The notes: a model not told the origin generated them from the letters alone. A DNA stretch of 59,466 nt from Nostoc sp. GT001 (GCF_030382115.1 NZ_JAUDRJ010000003.1:7180999-7240464), one strand, 5' to 3'. Shown: positions 21,537 through 31,370, counted from the stretch's first letter. Made by a program: numbers and translations.

Positions 21537-23066
21537 ATGACAGAAGCGACTCTTCCAGCTTTAATTCAGCAAATGTTGCAGCCGGGATTTTATCCCCATA
21601 AGGTAACAGAACCCATTCAACTAATTCAAACTCACATTTCTTATGTGGTGTTGACTGGAGATTACGCTTATAAACTGAAAAAACCTGTGAATTTTGGCTT
21701 TTTGGACTTTTCCACCTTAGATAAGCGGCAGCATTTTTGTCAGGAAGAGTTACGGTTAAATCAGCGGGGTGCTGGTGAACTGTATTTAGAAGTTTTGCCC
21801 ATAACTCTGGTAGGGGAGCAATACCAGTTAGGGGGAACTGTTGAGCCTGTAGAATACGCGCTGAAGATGCGGCAGTTCCCTGAAGAGTCGCTATTAAGTA
21901 GACTGTTTGAACAGGGTAAGTTAAATGAGACACACCTAGATGAATTGGGACGGGTGGTGGCTCAATATCATGCCGAAGCACAGACGAATGATTACATTCG
22001 CACTTTTGGCGAAGTGCCAAATGTCCGGGCTGCCTTTGATGAGAATTATCAGCAAACTGAGAAGTATATTGGTGGCCCTCAGACTCAGGCGCAATTTACT
22101 GAAACCAAGCAATATACAGATAAATTTTTTGCTGAACGTCCAGAATTATTTGCTAGCAGAATTCACAACGATTATATTCGTGAATGTCACGGAGACTTAC
22201 ACCTGAGAAATATTGCCCTGTGGCACGATAAAATCTTGTTGTTCGATTGCATTGAATTTAATGAGCCGTTTCGCTTTGTCGATGTGATGTACGATGTGGC
22301 ATTCACGGTGATGGATTTGGAAGCTCGTCAGCGCAAAGACTTGGGTAATGCGTTTTTGAATGCCTATATAGAGCAAACTGGAGACTGGGAAGGTTTACAG
22401 GTGTTGCCCTTATATTTAAGTCGTCAGGCTTATGTCCGAGCTAAGGTGACATCCTTTTTGCTAGACGATCCAAGCGTACCCGCGACGGTGAAGGAAGAAG
22501 CAACAAAAACCGCCGCTGATTATTACAAACAGGCTTGGGAATACACTAAACCAAATCAGGGACAACTAATTTTGATGTCGGGGTTGTCGGGTTCTGGTAA
22601 AAGTACCACAGCCAGATCTTTAGCGCGTGAAAAGGGAGCAATTCACCTGCGTTCGGATGCAGTGCGGAAGCATTTAGGGGGAATTCCGTTGTGGGAAAAG
22701 GGTGGCGATGATTTGTATACACCGGAGATGACCGAGAAAACTTACACACGGCTGTTGGAATTGGGAATTATCCTGGCTAAACAAGGTTTTTCGGTGATTT
22801 TGGATGCCAAGTATGATAAACAGCAGTTACGGCAAAAAGCGATCGCCCAAGCTACAAAACATCAACTTCCCCTTCAGATTATCCAATGCACAGCACCGTT
22901 GGAAGTTCTAAAGGAGCGTTTGAACAACCGCACTGGTGATATTGCTGATGCCACCGCCGATTTATTAGCCTCACAAATCAAACAAGCTGAACCTTTCACT
23001 GAAGAGGAACAACCTTATGTAAAGATTTGGGATACAACTCAGCCACAAGAGGCACAATTAAAATAA
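21537..23066 (+). CDS. Bifunctional aminoglycoside phosphotransferase-like/AAA ATP-binding protein
   Basis: 509 aa. The N-terminal ~330 residues form an APH/choline-kinase-like fold with ECHGDLHLRNI (catalytic loop Asp) and LFDCIEFN. The C-terminal third is a P-loop kinase domain with GLSGSGKSTTA (Lys355) and a LRSDAVRKHLGG segment like gluconate/zeta-type kinases. Proteins with this fusion are widespread and uncharacterised; the substrate is unknown. It does not imply antibiotic resistance. The ATG lies just after a spacer repeat (CCGCAGAGGCGCAGAG), so the ribosome-binding site is weak. Confidence 0.88.
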   Translation: MTEATLPALIQQMLQPGFYPHKVTEPIQLIQTHISYVVLTGDYAYKLKKPVNFGFLDFSTLDKRQHFCQEELRLNQRGAGELYLEVLPITLVGEQYQLGGTVEPVEYALKMRQFPEESLLSRLFEQGKLNETHLDELGRVVAQYHAEAQTNDYIRTFGEVPNVRAAFDENYQQTEKYIGGPQTQAQFTETKQYTDKFFAERPELFASRIHNDYIRECHGDLHLRNIALWHDKILLFDCIEFNEPFRFVDVMYDVAFTVMDLEARQRKDLGNAFLNAYIEQTGDWEGLQVLPLYLSRQAYVRAKVTSFLLDDPSVPATVKEEATKTAADYYKQAWEYTKPNQGQLILMSGLSGSGKSTTARSLAREKGAIHLRSDAVRKHLGGIPLWEKGGDDLYTPEMTEKTYTRLLELGIILAKQGFSVILDAKYDKQQLRQKAIAQATKHQLPLQIIQCTAPLEVLKERLNNRTGDIADATADLLASQIKQAEPFTEEEQPYVKIWDTTQPQEAQLK

Positions 23067-23184
23067 TTCGTAATTCGTAATACAACTCTTGGAGAGGCTG
23101 CGCTCAGTACAAGTTCGTAATTCGTAATTTTCAACTCAATTACGAATTATGAATTAGTAATTAGTTAAATAAGTTTTTTATTTT

Positions 23185-23691
23185 ATGGCAGACAAAAAGA
23201 ACGATCTTTTCAGTATTTCTCCCAGCTTCTTGTCTCAACTATTATTTGGGGCATTTTTAACATTTATATTAATAATGACTGGCTCCGCACCAGCCCTAAG
23301 CATCTTCTTAGGAATCATGGGCGGTTTCATCTTAAGCTGGATCACAAATTTAACCGATAATAGCCCCCAAGCTCCATCTGTCGCCTCCTCTGATGGTGTC
23401 GATACAGGATTGAAATACTGGTTATTTTTCATGCTGGGCTTTGTATATTTAGGCTATCCAGCACCCATGAGTATCTTGCTAGGTGGATTAGGTGCTTTAG
23501 CTGGAGGCTGGATTACTGCGTGGTGGGGAAGTAAGGAAGAAACTAGAACTCAGTTGCAAGTTGAAGAATCAGAAGACACAGAAGTTGAACCAACGAATGA
23601 AAGGATCAACAAACGGCAAATCAGAAAAGTCGGTCGCCGTTACCGTCGCGCTCCTGGAAGTAGTTTCAATTTCAAGTTTTGGGAAAGGTAG
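23185..23691 (+). CDS. Conserved cyanobacterial membrane protein, function unknown
   Basis: 168 aa. Two pairs of hydrophobic segments (LLFGAFLTFILIMTGSAPAL, FLGIMGGFILSWI, then LFFMLGFVYLGYPAPMSILL, LGALAGGWITAWWG) have an internal-repeat look, followed by an acidic and then very basic tail (KRQIRKVGRRYRRAPG). I do not recognise a family. The upstream gap has inverted TTCGTAATTCGTAATT repeats. Confidence 0.7.
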   Translation: MADKKNDLFSISPSFLSQLLFGAFLTFILIMTGSAPALSIFLGIMGGFILSWITNLTDNSPQAPSVASSDGVDTGLKYWLFFMLGFVYLGYPAPMSILLGGLGALAGGWITAWWGSKEETRTQLQVEESEDTEVEPTNERINKRQIRKVGRRYRRAPGSSFNFKFWER

Positions 23692-23877
23692 TAATTTGGG
23701 AATAGGGCACGAAAGGCAGAGGGGCAGAGGGGCAGCACTTCTCTGCGAGACGCTGCGCGAACGGCTCATTTCGGCTACGCTCAATGACCAACGCTCAGTG
23801 ACCGAGGGGAAAGATTTACTTGCTACTTCTCCCCTGCTCCCCTGCTCCCCTGCTCCCCTGCCCCATGCCCTAATAAT

Positions 23878-24669
23878 ATGTTTTTATATCTATCCAAATT
23901 ACTGCCGCTATTTTTTTATCCACTAGGATTAGCCTGTGTAAGCTTGGTAGTAGCATTAGTGACTTTGTGGAGACGACCGCGGACTGCTGCGATCGCAATT
24001 GCTTTTTCCCTAACTTTACTGCTATTTTGTAGCAATGCTTGGATTGCTAAATCATTAGTGCGATCGCTAGAATGGCAAAATCTTCCACCCGTCCAAATAC
24101 CTAATGCAGAAGCGATTGTGGTTTTGGGTGGCGCAACAAAATCAGCTTTTCCCCCCAGACCTACCGTCGATTTAAGTGAATCAGGCGATCGCGTTATCTA
24201 CGCTGCCCAGCTCTATCGGCAGAAAAAAGCGCCTATAATCATTCTGAGCGGCGGCCGCATTGATTGGCGTGGAAGTGGTTCACCAGAATCGGCAGATATG
24301 GCCACAATACTTACATCAATTGGTATTCCATCTGAGGCGATTGTTCAAGAACCTGACTCTCTCAATACTTATCAAAATGCTGTAAATGTCCGCAAAATCT
24401 TGTTATCTCGTGGGATAAATCAAGTATTATTAGTTACTTCAGCAATGCATATGCCGCGATCGCTTCAGATTTTCCAGCGTCAAGGAATCAATGCTATTCC
24501 TGCACCTACAGACTTTCTAGTTAGTGAGGGTGAGTTGCAAGAACTCGGTAGTACTCCCAAAGCCGCTATACTAAATTTATTACCTGATACTGATAACTTA
24601 CACCAATTTACTATCGCTTTAAAAGAATATATTGGTTCTTTAGTTTATCGCTTACGCGGTTGGCTTTAA
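23878..24669 (+). CDS. YdcF family (DUF218) membrane-anchored protein
   Basis: 263 aa. Two N-terminal membrane helices (LPLFFYPLGLACVSLVVALV and ATAIAFSLTLLLFC-like), then a DUF218 domain with VVLGG, DRVIYAAQLYRQKKAPIIILSGG, ESADMATILTSIGIP and LLVTSAMHMPRSLQIFQRQG. Related to ElyC/SanA of enterobacteria, which act in envelope integrity; the exact reaction is unknown. The ATG has no clear Shine-Dalgarno sequence and follows a CCCCTGCT repeat stretch. Confidence 0.88.
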   Translation: MFLYLSKLLPLFFYPLGLACVSLVVALVTLWRRPRTAAIAIAFSLTLLLFCSNAWIAKSLVRSLEWQNLPPVQIPNAEAIVVLGGATKSAFPPRPTVDLSESGDRVIYAAQLYRQKKAPIIILSGGRIDWRGSGSPESADMATILTSIGIPSEAIVQEPDSLNTYQNAVNVRKILLSRGINQVLLVTSAMHMPRSLQIFQRQGINAIPAPTDFLVSEGELQELGSTPKAAILNLLPDTDNLHQFTIALKEYIGSLVYRLRGWL

Positions 24670-24783
24670 TTAAAGTTAGGAGTTATGAGTTATGAGTTAT
24701 GAATTGTTAATTATGAAATGTAGTAATTGCCTAAACTTCTCACTCCCAACTCCTAAGTCCTAACTTCTAACTTTATTAACTTT

Positions 24784-25005
24784 ATGTCAAAAAATTTACC
24801 TTATATTATTCCAGTTGCTCAACCTGAAGTTGAGGAAGCTTTTGCCGCTTACCAAACAACCCATCAGTTTTACCACGAAGTTCGGTCACGGTCGGAGTTT
24901 CAGCGTTATTGTGATTGGTATTATACAACAGCAGAACAAAACCGCCAAGAGCTTAAAAGAATGCGCGGCGAACTGAATATATTTCAGTGGTTTCGCCGCC
25001 GATAA
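24784..25005 (+). CDS. Small conserved cyanobacterial protein
   Basis: 73 aa, soluble, charged; begins MSKNLPYIIPVAQPEVEEAF and ends in a basic WFRRR. I know of no function. Its compact charged composition and lack of overlap with another gene support a real gene. It ends five nt before the convergent ftrV stop. Confidence 0.65.
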   Translation: MSKNLPYIIPVAQPEVEEAFAAYQTTHQFYHEVRSRSEFQRYCDWYYTTAEQNRQELKRMRGELNIFQWFRRR

Positions 25006-25010
25006 GTGCT

Positions 25011-25232
25011 TTAGATGACTTCTAACTCATTTTCACGCAAGTGGGCTTTAAACTTTTTACCAAACTGGACTATAATCGGCAGATTAGCGCTTACTGGTCT
25101 GTCTCGCCATTGGGTGGCAATAGCTACTACATCGCCTTCTGTACCTTTGATGTCAAAAGGCTGATTCCGATGTTCAGGATGATGATACACCACTACCGAA
25201 TCTTTAACGCGGACGCGATCGCCAACTTTCAT
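25011..25232 (-). CDS. ftrV: Ferredoxin-thioredoxin reductase, variable chain
   Basis: 73 aa from the ATG at 25232, matching the usual ~75 aa; an upstream ATG (25265) would add 11 residues. Hallmarks: VGDRVRVKDSVVVYHHPEHR, FDIKGTEGDVVAI and the C-terminal VQFGKKFKAHLRENELEVI. This SH3-like subunit pairs with the catalytic FeS chain FtrC (not in the window) to pass electrons from ferredoxin to thioredoxin in the light. Confidence 0.87.
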   Translation of the reverse strand: MKVGDRVRVKDSVVVYHHPEHRNQPFDIKGTEGDVVAIATQWRDRPVSANLPIIVQFGKKFKAHLRENELEVI

Positions 25233-25607
25233 AACAACATTTACACCTAGCATTTTCTTTTCCACAAGTATCTGCTACAAAATATATGATTAAATCGCTT
25301 AGAATTTGATTTAATCAGCTATTTCTTGACGCTTCATCGGGGTGCAACGGCTTAACCCTCTGCGTCCAGGCACGTCTTAGCAATCCGCACGTACTTTTTT
25401 CAGTTTTTTGCCACGTTAATAAGTATCACCCATAGCCTTTCTCTTTAACCTAAAAGCAGGGAAATGAAAGAAAATCAGGCGATATCGGATGTGCTTAGTA
25501 CTTTGACAAGATATCCAACCCTTTTATCTTGACTCTAGGATGTTCCCCAGGTCAACTCTCTCACGAATTTTAGTGTATGGCAGATACTTGGTTATTGCGA
25601 TCGCTTC

Positions 25608-25754
25608 ATATCATGTTCGTATAATTAGTTATGATTCCCACAGACATTGCACCCCACCCCCAACCCCTCCCCGCAAGCGGGGAGGGGAGACAAAGCGCAG
25701 CTTTGGCGGGATGGGGTTCTTGGGGTTTAGTAAGTAATAAGGCAGACATTATAT
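25608..25754 (-). mobile_element. MITE A copy (inverted orientation)
   Basis: 147 bp, ends ATATCATGTTCGTATAATTA and ..AAGGCAGACATTATAT. The core contains CCTCCCCGCAAGCGGGGAGG. Same family as 42393-42539 and 54787-54935 but reversed. Non-coding. The rest of 25266-25607 shows no gene. Confidence 0.8.
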
Positions 25755-25830
25755 CATCTGTTAAATGCGTATTTTTATACTAAATCTGGGTATTACAAAT
25801 AAGTACTTTCGATCGAATAGGTTTTCAAAG

Positions 25831-26388
25831 ATGATTTTAAGCTTTAGAAATACTAGTGCTGTGTGTGCCGTATTTTTATTAGTCAGTGTCAGCAGCTTTC
25901 ACAAGTCAGCCATAGCCAATATAAATAACCAGTCCCAATTGATAGCGCAGCAGATTAAAACTCAGGTAAACCCAGTTTTTAAATCTATTCTGCCTAAATT
26001 AAAGCAAAAAACTCAAATTCGGATTCTTTTACCGAAGTTTATTCCTGAGTCGGATGGTGAAAATCCAATTTACGCAACTATAGAAGCTGCTACGCAAAAA
26101 AAGTATGATATTTTACTGGCTTATAGTCCAGACTGTAATGGTGCTTCTGCCTGTCGTTTAGGTGTTGTTTCTGCTTCAGCCATAACCCGCAAAACACCCA
26201 GCCTGACTGGAAAACGTGTATCTTTAGCTAAGGGCATTACTGGTTATTTTGTAGATTTTACTTGTGGTGCTGGTTGCTCAGATGCTACCTTGACTTGGAG
26301 ACAACAGGGTGTGCAATATGTTTTTGGATTAAAAGCTGGCGAACGCACTTCTTTAGTAAAAATGGCTAATTCTGCAATTAATCCCTAG
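25831..26388 (+). CDS. Predicted secreted protein, function unknown
   Basis: 185 aa from the ATG at 25831, which gives a normal signal peptide (ILSFRNTSAVCAVFLLVSVS, with a cut near SAIA). The frame extends upstream to 25765. The mature part has four cysteines in two pairs (CNGASAC and CGAGC), suggesting disulfides in the periplasm. I do not recognise the family. Its stop overlaps the end of the convergent gene by 4 nt. Confidence 0.65.
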   Translation: MILSFRNTSAVCAVFLLVSVSSFHKSAIANINNQSQLIAQQIKTQVNPVFKSILPKLKQKTQIRILLPKFIPESDGENPIYATIEAATQKKYDILLAYSPDCNGASACRLGVVSASAITRKTPSLTGKRVSLAKGITGYFVDFTCGAGCSDATLTWRQQGVQYVFGLKAGERTSLVKMANSAINP

Positions 26389-26915
26389 CTAGCGTCATTT
26401 GATTCTACTTCCCAACGAAACAGCCGCGGCAATTGAGATACATCTATTGCGTAGTTAACAATCCACATTACCAATTCAAAAATCAATAAATATCGTACCC
26501 ACTGCAACTCGCTGGTAGAATCCAAAAGTGTCAAACCCTCATACAACTGCCAGAAGCGGTAAGGGAGATATATATAAGGAACCATCACCCAGACGACATT
26601 TTGCAACTGCCTGAGTGCCACTCTTTCAGAGATAATTTGCAACCCTAAAACGATAAAATACCAAGCAAGCACAGCTAACACCGTGCGATCGCCCCACCAT
26701 ACACCCCACAATAGCATGACCACTAATGGCGGCACTACTGCTAGCAGTTGCACTGAGCCAAACCAGATTTTATACCAACCGGGAAATGGTAAAGGTAGAG
26801 TATAAGGCTTTGCGTTTTTCCATCCCCAGTTCACAACCACAATAAAAAGTGTCGCAATTAGGAAAAATAGGAGATTTTCTAGGAACAGATACAGGTTGAT
26901 ATTTAAGGAAGTCAT
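26385..26915 (-). CDS. Integral membrane protein, function unknown
   Basis: 176 aa with about four to five hydrophobic segments (LENLLFFLIATLFIVVVNWG, LLAVVPPLVVMLLWGVWW, TVLAVLAWYFIVLGLQII, YLLIFELVMWIVNYAIDV). No motif that I can link to a family. Followed downstream on the same strand by nothing obvious; the gap 26916-27076 holds no gene. Confidence 0.65.
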   Translation of the reverse strand: MTSLNINLYLFLENLLFFLIATLFIVVVNWGWKNAKPYTLPLPFPGWYKIWFGSVQLLAVVPPLVVMLLWGVWWGDRTVLAVLAWYFIVLGLQIISERVALRQLQNVVWVMVPYIYLPYRFWQLYEGLTLLDSTSELQWVRYLLIFELVMWIVNYAIDVSQLPRLFRWEVESNDAS

Positions 26916-27076
26916 CAGGGTATTAAGCTAATCAGCATTCAAGTTCCATAATTAGGGCGGGCAAGATGTCCACCTCACAAGATATAGAGAAAATTTTCAT
27001 CTGCAAATTAGATGTGTTTTAGCTTATCAACCTCTGATGTTTGTGTGTCATTCTCTTCAAGTAGTATTTTTGCTAT

Positions 27077-27702
27077 TTAACGACCTAGCCAAGTCTTGAT
27101 AATGTCAAGCAGACTCGAACCACCCCAAACCAATGCCACTAGGATGGAAGTCGTTAAAACACCCCCCAGCACACACATAACTAAACCACCCAGGCTAATA
27201 GCACCATCATCTTCCGATAAGCCAAAGCTTGTTACAAAAATTCCCATTGCTGGCAGGGTATTAGTTCCTGGAATCGGAATCATCATGGAAATTGCCATCA
27301 AGGCGATCGCTATACCAATGGTCACTCTACCAGGTAAAGTAGTACAGATATAGCTTAGACGAGGACGAGCGATCGCTTCAATTCTTTTTAACCAAGGAAT
27401 CCCTGCTTTCAAAAACCCCTGAACTGTTGTAAGTTGCATAGGATGATTCATCATCCGCTTGGGTAGCCAGGGGGTTTTGGCACCTAAGCAATTAGCTGTA
27501 TTGCTAATAGAAAAATCAGGATGCCGAAAGGAGTCGAGTATCCAGGTGCGGGAACCAGTAAAGCAGAAGGTAAAGACAAGATAACCAGCAAAAATCCAAA
27601 AATTCTTTCTTTTGCTAATAATAAAATCTCTGCCAAAGTTACTTTTGATGGTCGATCTTCTTCAAAAAAATAGCGTTCTAATTCGTTAGACAATTTAGCC
27701 AT
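27077..27702 (-). pseudogene. ExoD-family exopolysaccharide protein, split by a frameshift
   Basis: The first part (27702-27484, 72 aa) has the ExoD start: AEILLLAKERIFGFLLVILS and LPSALLVPAPGYSTPFGILI. It stops at LLAIQLIA. The shifted frame continues with GAKTPWLPKRMMNHPMQL, then the rest (ARPRLSYICT, then IPIPGTNTLPAMGIFVTSFG, then a last helix). Removing two nt (the TA after GCT near 27485) restores one ~200-residue frame. Either a real pseudogene or an assembly error. ExoD proteins affect exopolysaccharide synthesis by an unknown mechanism. Confidence 0.8.
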
Positions 27703-27742
27703 ACAACCCCAACTTTTATCAACATTCAGTAAATAAATATAC

Positions 27743-28408
27743 TTAAATCTCTACACAAAATCTGAAAAATATTTCAACTTCTTTTGCTCTATTTTCTTGT
27801 ACCAAATGAATAATCGATGGTACTAAAGAAATAACTATAATTAATCCAATAATCGGTAACAAATACTTATCTACTTGTTCAGGTGGCAGAGATTTTCCTA
27901 AGAAAAACCCTAACAGGGTAATGCCGAATGTCCAAAGAAAGCTACCAATTAAGTTGTAAGACATAAATGTGCGATAATGCATTGCACCAATCCCAGCCAC
28001 AATGGGCGCGAAAGTCCGTACAATCGGTAAAAAGCGTGCTAAAACAACCGTTTTTTTACCGTGCTGGTGATAAAAGTTTTGAGTTTTCACAAGATGTTTT
28101 TTATGGAACAACCATGAATCTTCCTTTTTAAATAGTCTTCTGCCAAATTTATGCCCAGTCACATAGCCAACATTGTCACCTAAGACTGCACAAACAAAAG
28201 CACCAATTATCAGAACCCAAATGTTCAATAAATTCTGAGATGCAACAAATCCAGCGGTGAACAATAAGCTATCCCCAGGCAGAAAAAAACCAATTAACAA
28301 GCCAGATTCAGCAAAGACAATCGCCCAGACCCCAAAATAGCCGAGTGATTTAATCAGTTGTGGTAAATCCAGATGCATAGAATTTTGACTTTTCAACAAT
28401 AGATCCAC
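27743..28408 (-). CDS. DedA family membrane protein
   Basis: 221 aa. DedA/SNARE-associated pattern: FAESGLLIGFFLPGDSLLFT, GDNVGYVTGHKFGRRLF, the amphipathic block VVLARFLPIVRTFAPIVAGI and GSFLWTFGITLLGF. The R-x3-R and PGDSLL residues typical of the family are present. DedA proteins act in membrane lipid flipping and proton-dependent homeostasis. A start at 28378 (MHLDLPQ) is also possible. Confidence 0.93.
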   Translation of the reverse strand: MDLLLKSQNSMHLDLPQLIKSLGYFGVWAIVFAESGLLIGFFLPGDSLLFTAGFVASQNLLNIWVLIIGAFVCAVLGDNVGYVTGHKFGRRLFKKEDSWLFHKKHLVKTQNFYHQHGKKTVVLARFLPIVRTFAPIVAGIGAMHYRTFMSYNLIGSFLWTFGITLLGFFLGKSLPPEQVDKYLLPIIGLIIVISLVPSIIHLVQENRAKEVEIFFRFCVEI

Positions 28409-28646
28409 AACATCTTAACGTTCAGCAATTTTATTGAATAAAAAGTAATATTACATTTCTGTAAAATTATTATGTAATCTTAAGAAATGTCATGACAGAT
28501 GACAGGTTTTGAGTTACGGGTGCAAGAGACAAAGATATTTGAAAGTACTAAGAATATTTTGGGGTGTTGCGATGCCTACGGCGAGCTTTGCTAACGCAGC
28601 AGAGTTGGAATATCGTGTTAACTTTTTCATAGCTACCCTTAGAGAT

Positions 28647-29960
28647 ATGAAAAGTCATCAAATTCCTCCTGGAAGCTTTGGTTTGCCTGTATTAGGTGAA
28701 ACACTCTCCTTTGTTTTCGACCGCGATTTTGCTAAAAAGCGCTATCGCCAGCATGGGCCCATCTTCAAAACTCATCTTCTTGGCAGACCGACTGTAGTGA
28801 TGGTCGGGCCGGAAGCATTAGAGTTGGTTTTGTCAAGCCAAATGGAGAATTTTTCTTGGCGCGATGGATGGCCTGATAATTTCAAGACAATACTGGGTGA
28901 ATCGCTTTTTCTGCAAGATGGAGAAGAACACCGCAGAAACCGTCGCTTGATGATGCCAGCATTGCATGGCCCAGCATTGGCGAATTATGTATCCACGATG
29001 GAAGATATTACACGTAGTTATCTGCAAAAGTGGGAGAAGCAGCAGGAATTTACTTGGTTCCAAGAATTTAAACAACTGACGTTTGATATTGCTAGTCAAT
29101 TATTGTTGGGTACGCGTCCCGGCCCTGAATGTGTACGTTTTAGCAAGTTGTTTGCAGCCATGACAAATGGACTGTTTGCGATTAATCCGTTGCCCTTGCC
29201 ATTTACAACATTTGGTAAAGCGATAGCTGCTCGTAATCAGATTTTAGAGCATCTAACTCGTGTTGTCAGAGAACGTCAGCAAAATCCAACAAAAGATGCT
29301 CTGAGTTTATTAGTGCAAGCCCAAGATGAAGAAGGGAACCGGATGAGTGAAAAAGAACTCATCGCTCAGGCCTTACTATTACTTTTTGCTGGACATGAAA
29401 CTACTACTTCGATGCTGACTTGGTTGTGTGTAGAGTTAGCGCGTCATCCAGAAGTACTCGAAAAAGCAAGAGTTGAACAATTGCAACTTGCAAGTCAAGG
29501 TGACTTGGATTTAGAACAATTAGGGAAAATGCCCTATTTAGAGCAGGTTTTGTGGGAAGTTGAAAGATTGCATCAACCTGTCGGAGGCGGGTTTCGTGGC
29601 GTAATTAAAGACTTTGAGTTTAAAGGTTATCACGTTCCTGCTGGTTGGCAGTTATACTATTCAATTGGAGTTACTCACCGAATTGCAGAAATTTATTCTG
29701 AACCAGACCTTTTTGAACCAGACCGTTTCAGTCCCCAGCGCCAAGAACATAAAAAGTATCCTTTTAGTTTAGTTGGTTTTGGCGGTGGGCCACGCATCTG
29801 TATTGGCCTAGCCTTTGCCAAAATGGAAATGAAGATTGTTGCTGCTCATCTTCTACGCAATTATCATTGGGAGATATTACCCAATCAAAGTTTAGAGGAA
29901 GTTGTGGTTCCCACTAATCGCCCGAAAGATGGATTGCGGGTTAGATTTCAACCTCGGTAA
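28647..29960 (+). CDS. Cytochrome P450, CYP120-like
   Basis: 437 aa. IPPGSFGLPVLGETLSFVFD at the start, I-helix LLLFAGHETTTSM, ExxR in VLWEVERLHQP, and heme loop FGGGPRICIGLAFAKME with Cys385. Resembles cyanobacterial CYP120 (retinoid hydroxylases) in length and N-terminus. I chose 28647 because the longer frames (28509, 28572) run through a dispersed repeat (GCGATGCCTACGGCGAGC). Electron donor and substrate are not known from the window. Confidence 0.9.
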   Translation: MKSHQIPPGSFGLPVLGETLSFVFDRDFAKKRYRQHGPIFKTHLLGRPTVVMVGPEALELVLSSQMENFSWRDGWPDNFKTILGESLFLQDGEEHRRNRRLMMPALHGPALANYVSTMEDITRSYLQKWEKQQEFTWFQEFKQLTFDIASQLLLGTRPGPECVRFSKLFAAMTNGLFAINPLPLPFTTFGKAIAARNQILEHLTRVVRERQQNPTKDALSLLVQAQDEEGNRMSEKELIAQALLLLFAGHETTTSMLTWLCVELARHPEVLEKARVEQLQLASQGDLDLEQLGKMPYLEQVLWEVERLHQPVGGGFRGVIKDFEFKGYHVPAGWQLYYSIGVTHRIAEIYSEPDLFEPDRFSPQRQEHKKYPFSLVGFGGGPRICIGLAFAKMEMKIVAAHLLRNYHWEILPNQSLEEVVVPTNRPKDGLRVRFQPR

Positions 29961-29968
29961 AATGTTTT

Positions 29969-30709
29969 ATGACATTCCAAATAAACATACATTTGCCTAA
30001 CGGAGTTTTACAACGCTTGCAAAATGTGAAAGATTTTGTGGGTGGAAGTGTTAACTCTCTAAGTAATTCAGCACAACAAGCTGGTGAGTCTTTGAAGACA
30101 ACAGCCACTACAACGACTGATAAAGCAATTGATACAGTTACGACAAGCTTAGAGCAAACTTGGCAAACTGCTGATAAATTTAAGAGTACAACATCGGGCG
30201 CAGTTAAAGATGCGATCGCATCTTCTGCGAGTGATTGGCTGACACAACACCCAATATTTTTTAAGTTAGTTCAAATACTAGGTTGGGCGACTAATCACCC
30301 AATTATTAGTGTAGTAATTTTGCTGTTTGCACTTGCTCTCATTTGGAGCATCATCAAAGCAATTGTCCGCTTAATTGAAACAGCTAGTTGGTCAATACTG
30401 CAAGTTCCGTTCAAATTGCTTCAGGCTTTGATTCAAGTTAGTTTTCAATCCTTAACTAAAGTTGGCAGTTTTGTTGTTCAACAAATCACAGGTGCTAAAA
30501 AAACTGATAATCTACCAGCTTTACTACCTGAAAATTTTCAACCAAAGAAACAACAGCGATTAGCAGAAATTTCTCATCGCTTGGAAGCAATTCAAAAGGA
30601 ACAGCATGAGCTTTTACAAGAAGCAGCAGACTTGATTGCTTCTGATACTATTGATATAGATACCTCCAAAATTAAACAGCTAAAAAGCGTTGAATCACAT
30701 CTTGGCTGA
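29969..30709 (+). CDS. Conserved membrane protein with amphipathic N-terminus, function unknown
   Basis: 246 aa. A Ser/Thr-rich, possibly amphipathic N-terminal region (VNSLSNSAQQAGESLKTTAT), a hydrophobic helix (HPIISVVILLFALALIWSII) and a C-terminal coiled coil (RLAEISHRLEAIQKEQHELL). Starts 8 nt after the P450 stop, so the two are probably cotranscribed. Its 3' end overlaps the convergent urtE by 38 nt. Confidence 0.75.
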   Translation: MTFQINIHLPNGVLQRLQNVKDFVGGSVNSLSNSAQQAGESLKTTATTTTDKAIDTVTTSLEQTWQTADKFKSTTSGAVKDAIASSASDWLTQHPIFFKLVQILGWATNHPIISVVILLFALALIWSIIKAIVRLIETASWSILQVPFKLLQALIQVSFQSLTKVGSFVVQQITGAKKTDNLPALLPENFQPKKQQRLAEISHRLEAIQKEQHELLQEAADLIASDTIDIDTSKIKQLKSVESHLG

Positions 30710-31370
30710 GTTCGGTTGTGGAACCGGAGGCGACAATACCACCTTTTTGCATAGCGTAATAGTAATCAGCTTGACGGACAAAGTGCAAATGTTGCTCTAC
30801 CAATAAAACCGAAATGCCTGTGGTTTCGACGATGCGACGGACTGCGGCTTCAATTTCTAGGATGATGGAGGGTTGAATACCTTCGGTGGGTTCATCTAAG
30901 ACGAGTAATTGAGGTTCTCCCATTAAAGCACGTGCGATCGCTAATTGTTGCTGCTGTCCTCCGCTTAAATCACCACCCATCCGCGAAAGCATGGTTTTTA
31001 ACACCGGAAATAAGCTAAAAACTTCCTCTGAAATTTCTGCTTTTTTTACTGGTTTACGTCTAGCTTCCAATCCCAACAGTAGATTTTCTTGAACTGTCAA
31101 CCGAGGGATAATCTCTCGTCCTTGGGGGACATAACCAATTCCCAACTTTGCCCTTTGGTCTGGAGATTTGGAGTTGATTAATTCTTCAGCTAAATTAATA
31201 GTACCGCTACGGGGTTTGAGTAAACCCATGATAGTTTTGAGTAAGGTAGTTTTTCCGACACCATTGCGTCCAATTAGGCAAACCATTTGCCCCGATGGTA
31301 CACTCAAATCTACATTGCGGAGAATATGGCTTTCGCCGTAATAAACGTTAAGGTTAGAAATTTTGAGCAT
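30672..31370 (-). CDS. urtE: Urea ABC transporter ATP-binding subunit UrtE
   Basis: 232 aa. Walker A IGRNGVGKTTL, the UrtE-specific stretch GYVPQGREIIPRLTV, signature LSGGQQQQLAIARAL, Walker B LLVLDEPTEGIQPSI. PTEGIQPS separates UrtE from LivF. One of two ATPases of the UrtABCDE urea importer. The other four genes start 23.6 kb away at 55001 on the same strand and in the expected order. Confidence 0.92.
   Translation of the reverse strand: MLKISNLNVYYGESHILRNVDLSVPSGQMVCLIGRNGVGKTTLLKTIMGLLKPRSGTINLAEELINSKSPDQRAKLGIGYVPQGREIIPRLTVQENLLLGLEARRKPVKKAEISEEVFSLFPVLKTMLSRMGGDLSGGQQQQLAIARALMGEPQLLVLDEPTEGIQPSIILEIEAAVRRIVETTGISVLLVEQHLHFVRQADYYYAMQKGGIVASGSTTELSQDVIQRFLAV

Noticed and set aside
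21537..23066. Aminoglycoside resistance gene
   Set aside because: The APH-like fold is fused to a P-loop kinase domain in a widespread uncharacterised family; no resistance context.
23561..23926. 121-aa + strand frame overlapping the membrane protein and YdcF starts
   Set aside because: Runs through a spacer of dispersed repeats (AGGGGCAGAGGGGCAG, CTCCCCTGCTCCCC) in a frame different from both flanking genes.
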